Below are positions 34,501 to 46,352 of a stretch of 64,000 nt of DNA, piece by piece; position 1 is the stretch's first letter; the number at the start of each line of letters is the position of its first letter. This DNA is from Beta vulgaris subsp. vulgaris (taxonomy: Eukaryota > Streptophyta > Magnoliopsida > Caryophyllales > Amaranthaceae): assembly GCF_026745355.1 (NCBI RefSeq), contig NC_079205.1:49195735-49259734 (forward strand), written 5' to 3'. Made by a program: the position numbers and the translations under genes. Under the pieces are notes generated by a model. That model worked only from the letters and a program-made list of their open reading frames with translations, did not search any database and was not told the origin of the DNA.

Positions 34501-37500
34501 ATACGTCCAATTTCCTAATTGTTGTAGATAAAATCACATTGTGGGCTAGTTTTGTCAATCATGCTTTACATAGAGCCATAGGGTCCTTAAGAACTTGGAA
34601 TGTCCTTGTTTGCTTGTAAGGTACGACCTCATCTAGGTCCAATTTATGATAAAATGAAAAATCTCGTAACATGAAGAGAAAACCAAAATTCAGAGGGGAC
34701 AAAGCAGAAAAAGATGTTGTCCAAACTCCAAGGGCTAATAGTTCAATACCAAGAAAATAGCAGAGTTGCTGCATGTTAGTTAGGAACTTAGGATAATATC
34801 TTTGTTGTTGCAACCTGGTTATGCTGTGTAGATTTCAGCATGCGGCAGTCTTTCTGAAGGCATTGGGGCGGTTGATATTAATGTTTCTCTAATCTATTTT
34901 GTTGTCATTTCCAAAATCTTATAGAGATACAGATACATAAATATAGTTGTAGAAGAAAAAAAAGTGACGCCTTAGCAGCTCGAGCATTTTTACCTAATCT
35001 TTAGTATCTTTGGGAGGAGAGGAATGATAAAGTTTCCTAGCTTAAATTATAGTGGCCTTGGTGGGGAGTATAGATTAGTCAATGTTTCGCTTTGTTGCTA
35101 CTCTTTTGGGTGCTCCATATCCCCTGAGCTATTTTTAAACATAAAAAAGTGTGTTAGCATGCTATTTTCCTTCAGATCAATTTTTTTCTCTAACAAAAAA
35201 CTATTGGAAAAATTGTTTTAAATAAGTTAACCTTTGCGTGGTCTTCCCATTTTAAGTCTATCTTTCGGTTATCCTTGATTGAGTTAGGATTGTATGTTTG
35301 TTTTCTTCTATTGAGTTTTAAGCTGTTTGTGGCTTGTTTAGTAGGTTCCTCATGATACGTGTTACAATGTCCCACCCCCACCCTCACCTGTTTTAGAAGA
35401 AAAGACATTGTAACACGTATCATAAGTAACGCAATAAACAATTCACAAACAGGTTAAAACTCAATAGAAGAAAACATTCATACAAGCCTAACTCAATCAA
35501 CGATAATCGAAAGGCAGACTTAAAATGGGACGGGCAAAGGTTGACTTATTTAAAATAATTTTTCCAAAACTATTTCGACTTCTTACCCTGCAAAACTGTG
35601 GCTATGATGAAGATGTACATAGATTGAGATTAATGGTTTTGAGTGGGTAGATGAGGCTGTGTTTAAATAGTCTTTGACATCGAACTTAGAGAAGAGAGTA
35701 AGTCTTGATACAATGGGCCTCCACATGGCAATATAATGCAAATTTCCAATCAAGATATAGAAGTGAAGCTAGTTTTCTGAGGCATCATACATTAACTGTT
35801 GTATCTCCATGTAGGCAATAAATTACAACCTGTAGGGCCTAGCTTGTGTATGTGTAATAGGTATACTTTTTTTTAAACAATTATCGTAGTAAGGACTAAG
35901 GACATTATACATCGCCCAAGACATTCTCTTTTGGGGGGAGGGAGAGGGGAGGGAGAGCAGCATTTAGTTTTGGTTTGAATGATTGAAGTGGGGAAGAAAA
36001 TTGTAATCCTGTTAACATGTAAGGCATTTGATACCAACTTACAAGGCCTATACTAATCACAATTAGTTGCTAAGTATGACTATCTTAAAAAGTTAGTGCT
36101 ATGTGTTCCATCCTGCAATGAGGGAAAAAAGGTACCATGCTGAGTGTAATAGGTAGTTATTTTTTTATAAACAATTTTTAGAACATTTATCATAGTAAGG
36201 ATATTTTTCTGATTCTCTTTGGTTTTAGTAGCTAACAAACCATACCATTAATCACAATGTCACAAATTTGGGGTGCAACTCTGATGCTAAATAGCATCGT
36301 CTCTCGTCATCTGTAGGTTTTGGCATATGGTCTTCCTCTACTACGTCTTTTTTCTTTCCTGCTCATAGTAGTGATAATTTTCTAGTATCATTCTTATCTG
36401 GGCCTCTGGTTTCAGGAACAAACTTGTGGCTTTTGTCATCGTTGAGTTTGTACAAATTGACTGACAATGTGTACATTCACTAATTTTATGTTAAACATAT
36501 ACATTTTAGTTAACTATTTGTACATCAACTCCAGGTGAACCTGTGAAGATGGCCATGGTCAATGTTGACCAGAAACTTCCTCCTAGTCGAATGCTTAGAC
36601 AGTTGTCTGAAAATCTCACTGCTTTGCTGCCACGGCTGTCTGTAAGATTCTTTTGTTAATCTTTCTTAAGTACTGTTTTACTGGCCTCCTTATAGCCTTC
36701 CCACACATACCCGTACTTTGCTTGTAACATCCTGTAAGAATCTTCATGTCGATTACGTTGCAGGAAACTGATACAGGAAAAGAAGATGCAGAAACAAAAA
36801 ACACTATCTGCAAAACTCATAGCGAAAACAAAAATAATACATCACTAGTTTTGCTGAAAAATATAAAAATCTTTTGTTTGTTACAAAAAAAAAGGTGAAT
36901 ACAGAAGTTACTAGAATGACATGAACCAGACATGAGATGAGCGAGTTAATGTTGAAATCTTTTCTGCCCATTGTTTTCAGCAGGTCAAAATGGGTTAGAT
37001 TATTTAATAAATGGGTGAACTTAGTGTTGGCACTTTAAACCCAAATCTGGCATACCTATACCATATAGATTATTTTAAAATTTGAGCACAAAATAAACGT
37101 CAAAAGCTAGCATAATCTGAATTCCTTTTTAAAAAATTCCAATATATAATAGAATTATAGGTTATCTAACATTGTAAACCTAAAATGATAAAATTGTACA
37201 ACAAAGTCACAGATTGAAGAAAGTTAGTTATTGTGAAATTTTCTTGATCTTGTACGTCGGTGAAATGGGTCAGCACCACTAATGTGTTTAATTCAACATG
37301 TTGGGCTAGTTTCAAGTGTTTTAGACCGTTTAACTAAATGGGCCGGGTTATGTTAAAGGTTTTCCACCTGTTTATTTTCTTACACAAACTCAAATTAGAC
37401 ATAGCATGGTTGCCGGCTCTACTTCTAGCTAGGACATAATAGAGTCCGACCTTTTACTGTATGAAGTTCTCTCCTTGCACTTTCTAAGCAATCGTTACAT

Positions 37501-40500
37501 TGCAGAGAATAACCTATAATCCCATCAAGCACTGTGTTATACTGTTATATATACTGGCATGCTACAGACGAATATCTTGACTGTGAAACATCATGTGTTT
37601 AGAGAAACTTATTTTTAGATATCTTCTCTTTTAATTAGGACATGGTTATGTATCTTTTCATGATTTCAAATTAAAATTGTTGAAGAAATAATTTCGTTGT
37701 TTTCATTTTATATGGCATAGTGTATCTATTTTGAGTCAAAGTATCCCCCGAGGGGTTAGGGGTAACGTTCTGCTTAATAGGGGGGTCCTAGGGGGGGATT
37801 TCATCCGCAGCCGCCTCCCGTTCAATTTCCGAAAGGAAATTAAATGAGGGCGTCCCTATTAACATAGTTTTTGTTAATAGTGTTATTCTGATGGAACACT
37901 ACAAAAAGGGGGGGGGGAATGAATTGTAGTGGGAGCTTGTAATCAAAATTCTTTGATTCTCTTTGTGGAAATATAAGCAATAAGGAACTGGGAACTCAAA
38001 TGTGCAGAAAGGACTTTAGCGACGAAACTTCTGGTTTCAATATAAGAAGTTGTTCCTTACAGGAACTTGATCTGGAATTTAATACTTGAAATTGGTTTAT
38101 CTTCGTGATACTTCAGATCTTTAACATGTGCTGGATTATACAATCAAGACGTGTTCCTTCTCTGGAACTCCAAGTGCTAGTTCCACTTAAGAACTTCTAA
38201 TGCCAACCTTTCTTCTTGAATCAGTTCCAACTCAGGGACTATTAAGTCATAATCTCTTCACACAAACTGAAAACCATCAACTTATAAGTTTGTTTGTCAT
38301 CATCAAAACATAAAGAGGAAACATATATTATGAGAGAAATTGGTAGAGTTTGAAATTGAGAAATGTGGATGCCTTGAACCTTATTCTCCCTCTGTTCTCT
38401 AATAGAAGTGAACTTTGACCTTATTTTTCTCCTAATATAAACCATATCGATCTTGTTAGATTCATTTCGATGTGTATTTTCAAAATATCAATTTTTCGTA
38501 ATACTTTCAATTACAATAATAGAAATATTGATGGTTAGATACTTAGATATGTGCAATAGAGACCGTGAAAAACCAAGTGGAATAACTATTAGAGAACACA
38601 GGGAATATTCAATATAATGTAAAAAAGGAGTACCCAATAGTGACATATGACATGGCATACATTTAAGAGAAATATATGTTAAAACATATCAACTCATTCT
38701 TTTTTAAGAGAAACATATCAACTTATAAAACTGTACTACATATTGAATTGGAATTGCTACACTAAATCTTTCTTTGGCTATCAACTTCTTTCCAAAATTC
38801 CATCTCTTATTTGACCATCATCTCTTAACTTATTCTCAGGTCATATCTGATATCATTCCTAAGGATTCACTTGTTTGGAAGCTTAAGCTGCTCAAATCAG
38901 CTGCTGCATATGCCAATTCTCGACTGCATGCTGTCAAAGCTGAAGTGCTTGTGCTTGCTAGGTTCGTTGAACAATTATTCATGGAACATTTGTTTTACTT
39001 GAGAGAGACACTTTTTGAAAAGTTAGAGAAGGACCGTTTTTTTGTCTTCATCACAAATAATTTAATTATAGTTAATTAATTACTTATTCAAGATGAGAGA
39101 CTTTGACGCTTTGACCCCCTGTAAATTGACAAAATGATCCCCCCCCCCCCCCAAACAAATGCTGGAAGCTACAGGGAACCTACACTGTGCCAAGTGGTGT
39201 CACTTGGCACTTAAAGAAGTTTTTATCTACCTTTCTATGGGGCCATTAAAAAATGGTGTTGATTGTAGATTCCGCAACTCCAAGTTACCAATTGCAAGAC
39301 TGGTTGACAGCCTAAAAAAAAAGAACATAAGAACCACCACAGAAATGCTGGTAAAGTGAGCCGATGAGCCTGATCATAACTGAGCTGCTACTTAAACTTT
39401 TTTCCTGGTTTTTCACTGAGATAAGCAGTATGGGTTTTTCAGTGCTATCTTTATTGTATGTAATTGGTAGGTTACTGTTTATCAATTATTATTGAAAGAG
39501 GACTCTTGTTTATCACACGCCTAGCTAAGTAGCTATGTCATGTTCAGTTCTCTTATCAATTAAAATTTAAACTATACATATTTTTACCAGATTCCTATAC
39601 TCAACTGTAAAAAGAACCATTTTGTACTGGTGCAAAGTTGCTAACTAGTTATAATGTAACTTGGTGCTTTGTTACATCTTAGCAATAACATGGGAGCCTC
39701 TTAAATACTTATACTTCAAGATGTGTAATAATTGTGGGTCTATTTGCCATTTCAGCTTAAAGGATAACATGCTTCCTAGCGGTGATGAAGCAAAAAGACT
39801 TTCTAGGATGCTGAAGAATTGTGAAGTTCGAACTTTCGTAGAGAATGGGCATGCACTTTTGCTGGTAGATTTTTACTATGTTGGCAAGCGAGATAATTTA
39901 TTTAATGTTTGATTTACGGCTCCGTTTGGTAGGGCGTAAAACATTTTCCTAGAAAACTGTTTTCCTCTATTTACAGTTTTACATTGTTTGGTTCGCAAAG
40001 GAGTGTGAAACCATTTTCCCTAGGAGTAAAATTGCTCTACTAATGATGGAAAACCATTTTCCTTTCAAAATGAAGGGAAGACTATTTTCCTTCATTTTCC
40101 TTGTCTCTCTTGTACACTCCTCTCACTACCTCCTTACCTTCCCATTCGTTTCATCATTTTACTTACATGGAACCAAACAACGGAAAACTAATTTTGGAGT
40201 TATGTTTTTCATTGTAAATTGTTTTCCATGAAAATCATTTTACACTGGAAAGGTTTTACACCCAACCAAACGGGGCATACGTGCAAGATTAACACAAGCC
40301 ATGTTGGAATATTAGGAATTTATCATACGAAAAGGAGCAAATTGATTTATGTTATTAGACTTAATAATTTGATCATAAATTATAGCCCTTGAATAAAATG
40401 GTTGTTTCGTAACACAATGTCCTGCTCCAAACTACACTGCAATTTAGTAAAACTTAATTCTGATTATGCACTTCTAAAGGTAATGTAGCTGGGCATTTTA

Positions 40501-43500
40501 TGTTTGATGTATAATATCTTGCTTTAAACTAGACTGCAACTTATCTGCTCACTGTCATTAAATGTTGACATTAAGGTTTTAAATCAAGTTCGACATCGGC
40601 AGTACTGAAAATGCTGCATTAATAAAACAGGAAGATGGAATCAATCTACTCACTGTCATCAGAGCCACTGGAAAGTATCGTCGATCAAGGAGGCTGGATT
40701 ATGTCACTGACTTCTTGCCTCCAAGTCTTTCAGAGTTAAAATTTGGATTCGATCAAAATAGTGGGTAATGATATTCAGATTAAACTTCCTATTACTCTAT
40801 ACAAAATGTAGTTATGTTTTGCTTAACATTCTTTTGTGGATCTTCTGGGAACAACCTCCTGTATTCTTTGACTAGTAGGGGCTGGGATGCACACATCATG
40901 ATCCCCCTAGACTCTGCCTTGATGGAATTAATACTAGGTCGTTGTTATTTGTTATATATTTTAAATCAACCAAGATTGTTAACACTCTTTAGCTTGTTTG
41001 TTAATCTTAACTTAGAAAAAAAAATAGAATTCAAAGAAAAGTAAATGGTATGGGGGAATGGTGGTTAGATAAGCAGCAAGATAGCACTACAATAACACCT
41101 GATATGGATCCTGTAGCTTGTGACTGGGATATGATAAATCCTGTTGCATTTCCACCACAGCAAGCCAATAACTCTTTAAGTGTGGTTTTTTTTCCGCTTT
41201 GAAAGGTCTACATGAAAGGTATGAAACCACTCAAGAAGTCCTGATGTGCATGTGACACACATACCTGCATGCAAACACATGACCCCTTGAAGCTTAGTTC
41301 TGTTTGTTCGGATCAACAATCTGACGTTAGTGTATATTGTGTTCACGTGCTTTCATACACATACATAGTACATACAGATATCACATGATTCATATACAAC
41401 CGTTAGAGCTTAGATCTATTTGGTCTTAGCCCTTAGGACCTATAAGCCATCAGTTCAGTACTCATAGATCCGGAGCTTTAGTCAATAGAAATGCTTCAAT
41501 CTCTTGTGGACCTTTTATATTTATAGGAAAAATGAACAAAAAGGCAAGGTTTCGAACATCCTGCACCTGCCTTGTATAGATCTATCATGTATGTTATCCT
41601 TTTGGGGAAACATCATTATGCAAACTCTTCATGAAGTCTGTGCGCACCTGAGCGAACATTTGGGGGTCAGGTTTTAGGAATTTTACTTGGAGATCAAAGT
41701 TCCTATACAAGCCATCTCCTTGTGCAATTTGTGGTCAAGTTGAGACCTATCTTGGTATCCCTGTGGATCTTGTATATCCGAATTGACACTCATAATATCA
41801 TGGAGGTGGCTAGGAGCTCATTTTGGGCATTTTTTGGGCTGAGGTGAGAATGTTTCTTTGACTGGACAACCAACCTTTTTGATATGGTATTCACCTTCTC
41901 CAAATTAGCCAATGGGTCTGTTTGGCAAGTTATTTAAGGTGACTTAAATGAATAGGTGCTAGAATTTTAAGCTAGCTTAAATGATTAGACTTGTTTGGAA
42001 TACAACTGAAATATAATTTCAGTCTCTAAAACCAACTGAAATTGGAACGCTACTCAAAGTAGCGTCTGAATTTCAGCTACTGAAATTCCATAATTTACAT
42101 GTATACATTTTTAGTTTATTTTCAAGCCAACACACATAATTCTGAGAGCCATGAACATTGATGACGCAAGCCGCAAGTGTATGTAATTGGCGCCACCAAC
42201 CACACCTTCGAGGCTTTGACATTCACTTCCAATTAGTGATTACTGATTAGAAAAAGGAGCTAACAGGTTTAAAACATATCCTAACTAGTGATGAAGATTT
42301 TAAGGCATTAAAGTGATCATTTTTTTACAAGCATTATACGTATTTTAAAGGTTTCGTTCGTAACCGTATTGCTAGTCAAATATGGGACAAAAAATGATTT
42401 GTTATTATATTTTACAAGTATTGTATTTTTTTTTATTGTGACGGTTTCTACACATAATACAATAGTATAAATTTAGAGAAATTTGTTTCATATAATTCTT
42501 ATGGAGAAGTAACGAAATAGATTTTGTTCAAGTAAGCTATAATTTCAAATATAAATATTGTTATTTTATTGTTTAAATACATCGAAAAAAATTAGCGTCG
42601 AAATATATTTAATAAAAAAAATTACAAAATTTAAATAATTAATAAACTCATGCAACTAGTTCTGCCAAACAGTTAAACTAATCAGTTACCTTATCAGTTT
42701 CAGCACCTTATCAGTTTCAGTTATACCTTATCAGTTTCAGCTACCTTATCAGTTTCAGCTACCTTATCAGTTAGTATTGCCAAACAGAGCCTGACATTGT
42801 TTTTTAATATATTGTTTTGTGATAGACAATGCCTTGCTTCTTTTTTTTTATCATATTAATTTCTGCTGCGTTTTTTATAGTGCTCCCTGCCTTTTCTCTT
42901 TCTTCTTTTTTTGTAGTTTTAAGTGGAAACTAAGAAGGGGACTACTGGAGTACTGGTTGTTCTTTTTAGATTTCTGCATGCATAGTCAGCATTCTCCTTT
43001 TTAGTTAAGCTTCTTTCTTGATGCTGCCTTGGCTTTGTCAAGGATTTTCTTGAAAGTCAATGCATAAATTGTCAGTCTGCGTAATCCGGAAGCGCTGAAG
43101 TTACTTCTGCCGCTTAATTCTTTCAGCTGCTATGAAATTACTAGCTAAAAAGTTATCTTCTTTACTTACTGGTTGCCTATGTGTTGCAGATTTTTCAGAT
43201 GGGTTCCAAATTTTACCAGTCCTGTGATGCTGTCAACTTTAGGAGATGGAAAGATAGTGCAAGGCCTCAGTGGGGTGCCCAGTGAGGGTCCTGTCATACT
43301 AGTAGGTAATCATATGCTGATGGGTTTTGAGCTCCCTGGCCTTGTTGAAGCATTTTTAAGGGAGAAGGAAATTATGGTTCGAGGTTTAGCTCATCCAACG
43401 TTATTTGCTCCAAGCTCCTCAAACAATGAATTGTCATCTTTTGATTACGCAAGACTATTTGGTGCAGTACCTGTGACTGCTAGCAACTTCTTCAAATTGT

Positions 43501-45506
43501 TTTCAACAAAGTCACACGTACTTCTTTATCCTGGTGGAGCACGTGAGGCCCTACATTACAAGGTAAGTAGAATTCATTTATTTAATTTCTACTGCTTATT
43601 GGATATCAACCTCTTGCTTTGATATTTGTGAAATTTAGTTTTTTATCTTTCATTCAATTTTTGGTTTCGGTATATCAAGCTGCACTAGTGTACCTTGTTA
43701 CTTTGTAGTTACCATAAAATATTTAGCATTATAGCTTTTGACTAGTTATTCACTTGCAGGGTGAAGAATACAAGTTATTTTGGCCTGACCGACCTGAATT
43801 TGTGCGGATGGCTGCAAAATTTAACGCCACAATTGTACCTTTTGGAGTTGTCGGAGAAGATGATTTAGCAGAGGTAACCTCTCATAAAAACTTTTAGAAT
43901 CTCAGTAGAAATTCTTCCATAGAAGCTCTAGAGAGTTGAGGTTTAGGAAGAGAGAAAAATGTAGAGAGAAGTAATTTTATTTATGTATTGTATTAAAATG
44001 AATGAATTATTACTATATAGCTTCCTTATATAGTAGAGAAAGATTGAAAAAACTAATATGAAGTGGTCATAACACACTCTGATCTCATGACAAACTATGC
44101 TGACTAGGATCACAGAAAATCTAAAAGTTACTAGAAAGATCTAGACAGATTGCTTTACTTATAAGCTATCATCATCAGCCATTAGAACCAACTTGGAAGC
44201 CATATTGCTATGCTTCCCCTCTTCAAATTTCTTATCACTTATTGGATTTCTTCCTACTCCTGATGTTTTGAGTTGGTCAGAAGTATTACAAAGATTGGAC
44301 TGATTGTAATGAAGGAGTAGGACACGAAACTATCGTTAACCTTAATCACTATGACTTCTATGAGCTATGATTGGGATTTTTTTTCTGGTCTGTTTTCTTC
44401 GTAGTTAATTTTGTGAGACTATGCTGCATTCTTTAGTACAGTGGATTTTTTTATGTCCTCCCCACTTCTTGTTTGCGACATTTGTTTTTGGTCTCTCCCC
44501 TTTAGTCAGGTGCGCTTAGGTTCCTGTCTAAAATCAAAATGTGTGCTTAGATTGAATATATAATTCTAGCTTACGGTGGATATAAATTGGAAAAGAAAAT
44601 GATGAGGGGAAGAAAAGTATATTATTAGAATAATCTTGTAATTGGAACTAAATTATTGAATTATGCATTGCAGTTGGTCCTTGACTATGATGACTTAATG
44701 AGAATCCCTGTGGTTAATGATGTTATCCGAAAAAGTGTTGATGAAGCTGTAAAAGTGAGGTATGTATCTACCTTTTCATGCTAGCATGCTTGTTCTCATA
44801 TATGGACTTATTTCAACTTTTGTGAATTTATGCTTACTATCTATACTTAATTTACCTTAACTTCTATTTTCCTAATCCATCTCGTTTCAATGAATATTAC
44901 ATTTTGTTGAATCCTAGTGATTGTGTATTTTCAATTTTAACTATTGCAGCCTTTTGGCCTTCTAATTGTAGAAAACTTTAAAAGATCAGAAATAGGTTTA
45001 ATTTTTTAAAAATGTTTTTTTTTTAAGCAAACAGAGATTATAGTTATTATGTCCTGTCTCTAATTTTTTCGATCAATTATTAAGAACGAAATTTTGTTCT
45101 GCTCTCTTCTATGTTTTATGGTACAATACAAAATGTAATTGTCATTTATGTTTAATATTGCAACTTGTATTTTATTGTCATATACAGAACTGCTGATGAA
45201 GGGGAAGTTGGGAATGAAAACCTCTTCCTTCCTGGACTTTTGCCGAAAATACCCGGTCGCTTTTACTATCTTTTTGGTAAGCCAATTGAAACTCAAGGTA
45301 AAGAAGAGCTCCTGAGAGATAGAAAGAGTGCAGAAGAAATGTATCTGCAGATTAAATCTGAAGTAGCGTCAAGTATAGCTTATTTACTTAAGAAGAGAGA
45401 CGAGGATCCTTACAGAAATATTATTGATAGAACCATTTATAGGTTGTTTTCTACTCCTGCACAAGATGTGCCATCCTTTTCCCCAGAAACAAAGAGGGAA
45501 GTATAG
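31582..45506 (+). CDS. PES: Phytyl ester synthase-like protein, copy B (complete, 13 coding exons)
   Basis: Exons by eye: 31582-32002, 32330-32381, 33014-33069, 34104-34262, 34370-34474, 36535-36641, 38840-38961, 39756-39864, 40631-40764, 43190-43562, 43760-43873, 44674-44759 and 45188-45506. Total 2,157 nt, 718 residues, against about 700 for Arabidopsis PES1/PES2; all phases agree. Residues 1-40 look like a plastid transit peptide. An alpha/beta-hydrolase part follows, with the nucleophile block GDSLGG (Ser204). The acyltransferase domain has NHMLMGFE (His463) and PGGARE (536-541). The known family role is to esterify phytol released from chlorophyll, and diacylglycerol, with acyl groups in plastoglobules during senescence or nitrogen stress. 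Introns 5, 6, 8 and 9 hold a large palindrome and several MITEs. Exon 4 uses a GAAG acceptor and is the least certain border. Confidence 0.92.
35200..35577. repeat. Large palindrome in intron 5 of copy B
   Basis: The arms 35200-35371 and 35404-35577 are about 170 nt each and mostly complementary, with a 32-nt spacer rich in CCCACC. In the transcript it would fold into a long hairpin. No coding potential and no clear target duplication. Confidence 0.92.
38384..38605. mobile_element. Stowaway-type MITE in intron 6 of copy B
   Basis: 222 bp with ends TTCTCCCTCTGTTCTCTAAT and the complement of TTCCCTGTGTTCTCTAATAG (2-nt gap), flanked by TA at 38382-38383 and 38606-38607. Confidence 0.85.
39918..40277. 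mobile_element. MITE in intron 8 of copy B
   Basis: 360 bp with ends GGCTCCGTTTGGTAGGGCGT and the complement of GCCCCGTTTGGTTGGGTGTA. TAC occurs at both outer edges (39915-39917, 40278-40280). Copy A at about 1230 lacks it: there CTACGTGCAAG continues without interruption. Harbinger- or hAT-like by its termini; class uncertain. Confidence 0.78.
41914..42792. mobile_element. Inverted-repeat element in intron 9 of copy B, hAT-like ends
   Basis: About 880 bp between GGGTCTGTTTGGCAAG and the complement of AGGCTCTGTTTGGCAAT. Close to the right end it has five copies of an ACCTTATCAGTTTCAG unit (42692-42770). No 8-bp target duplication was found, so borders and class are uncertain. Copy A intron 9 appears to lack it. 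Confidence 0.6.
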
Positions 45507-46352
45507 GTACACATAATTTTGACTGTATGATATGTATACATGTCTTGGTTCAATATTTCCTTATATTATAAAATTTATAGCATCTCTTTGTTTCTAAATA
45601 CTATGTATTTTTGCATTGATTTTTTATTTCCGTCAAAAAAGGTTACGACTTGTGAGATTATAGGGTTTTAGTAAAGCACTGAAATGTTTTTATTAGAATC
45701 AAACTGGCTTGGCGTTAAATACTTCACATATGTAGCATATAACATCACCTTGATGGCCAAACCGTGAGTCCTGTTTGGCCCTGCACCTGATAAGAGTCAT
45801 GGTAATGATAGAAATTCGAAAAGCTTGATATATTTGAGAAAATGTCGACTAAAAGGTGGCTTCATCTGAAGTCTTCTGCCTGAGCTTAATTCGATGCCCT
45901 CTTTAAAATTCACAGTGAGGTGTTGTAACAAGAACCAAAAATTTTGCGGTTGATGGATCAAAACAAAAGATCAGAACTTTTTTGGGGGACTAAAGTGGAG
46001 ACTTTTCATTGAAGATGCTCTATGAGATATGGTTATTACGCATGAAAGTTGCTGATCTCCTTTAATGTTACTTTCAATTAGAAGAATCAGGTGAAAAGAT
46101 CCTACTGGAAAGCCAGCTATCTGACAAGTTGTATGCAGAATTTGATTCTAACATGTGTGATAATAGGAGATAATAGAGAATCTTTAAAAATTCTGGTTGA
46201 TCATCTTAATGGAAGTCAGAATCATCTGTAATATCTTCTAGTGAATATATTCATGAGCTTATTATTTAATGAAGAAACTTTACTAGTTCAGTAAGCTAGA
46301 GAAAACAGTTAACACACAGAAAATTGCCTCCCTAAGAAAATATCCAGAGTAT
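45507..46352. other. Intergenic spacer of segment B
   Basis: No gene seen. It is collinear with 5592-6571 of segment A. It must contain the 3' end of the ester synthase gene and the promoter of the downstream repeat-protein gene. Confidence 0.7.

Noticed and set aside
35200..35577. Annotated microRNA gene
   Set aside because: The hairpin is much longer than usual and no mature sequence can be recognised; left as a palindrome.
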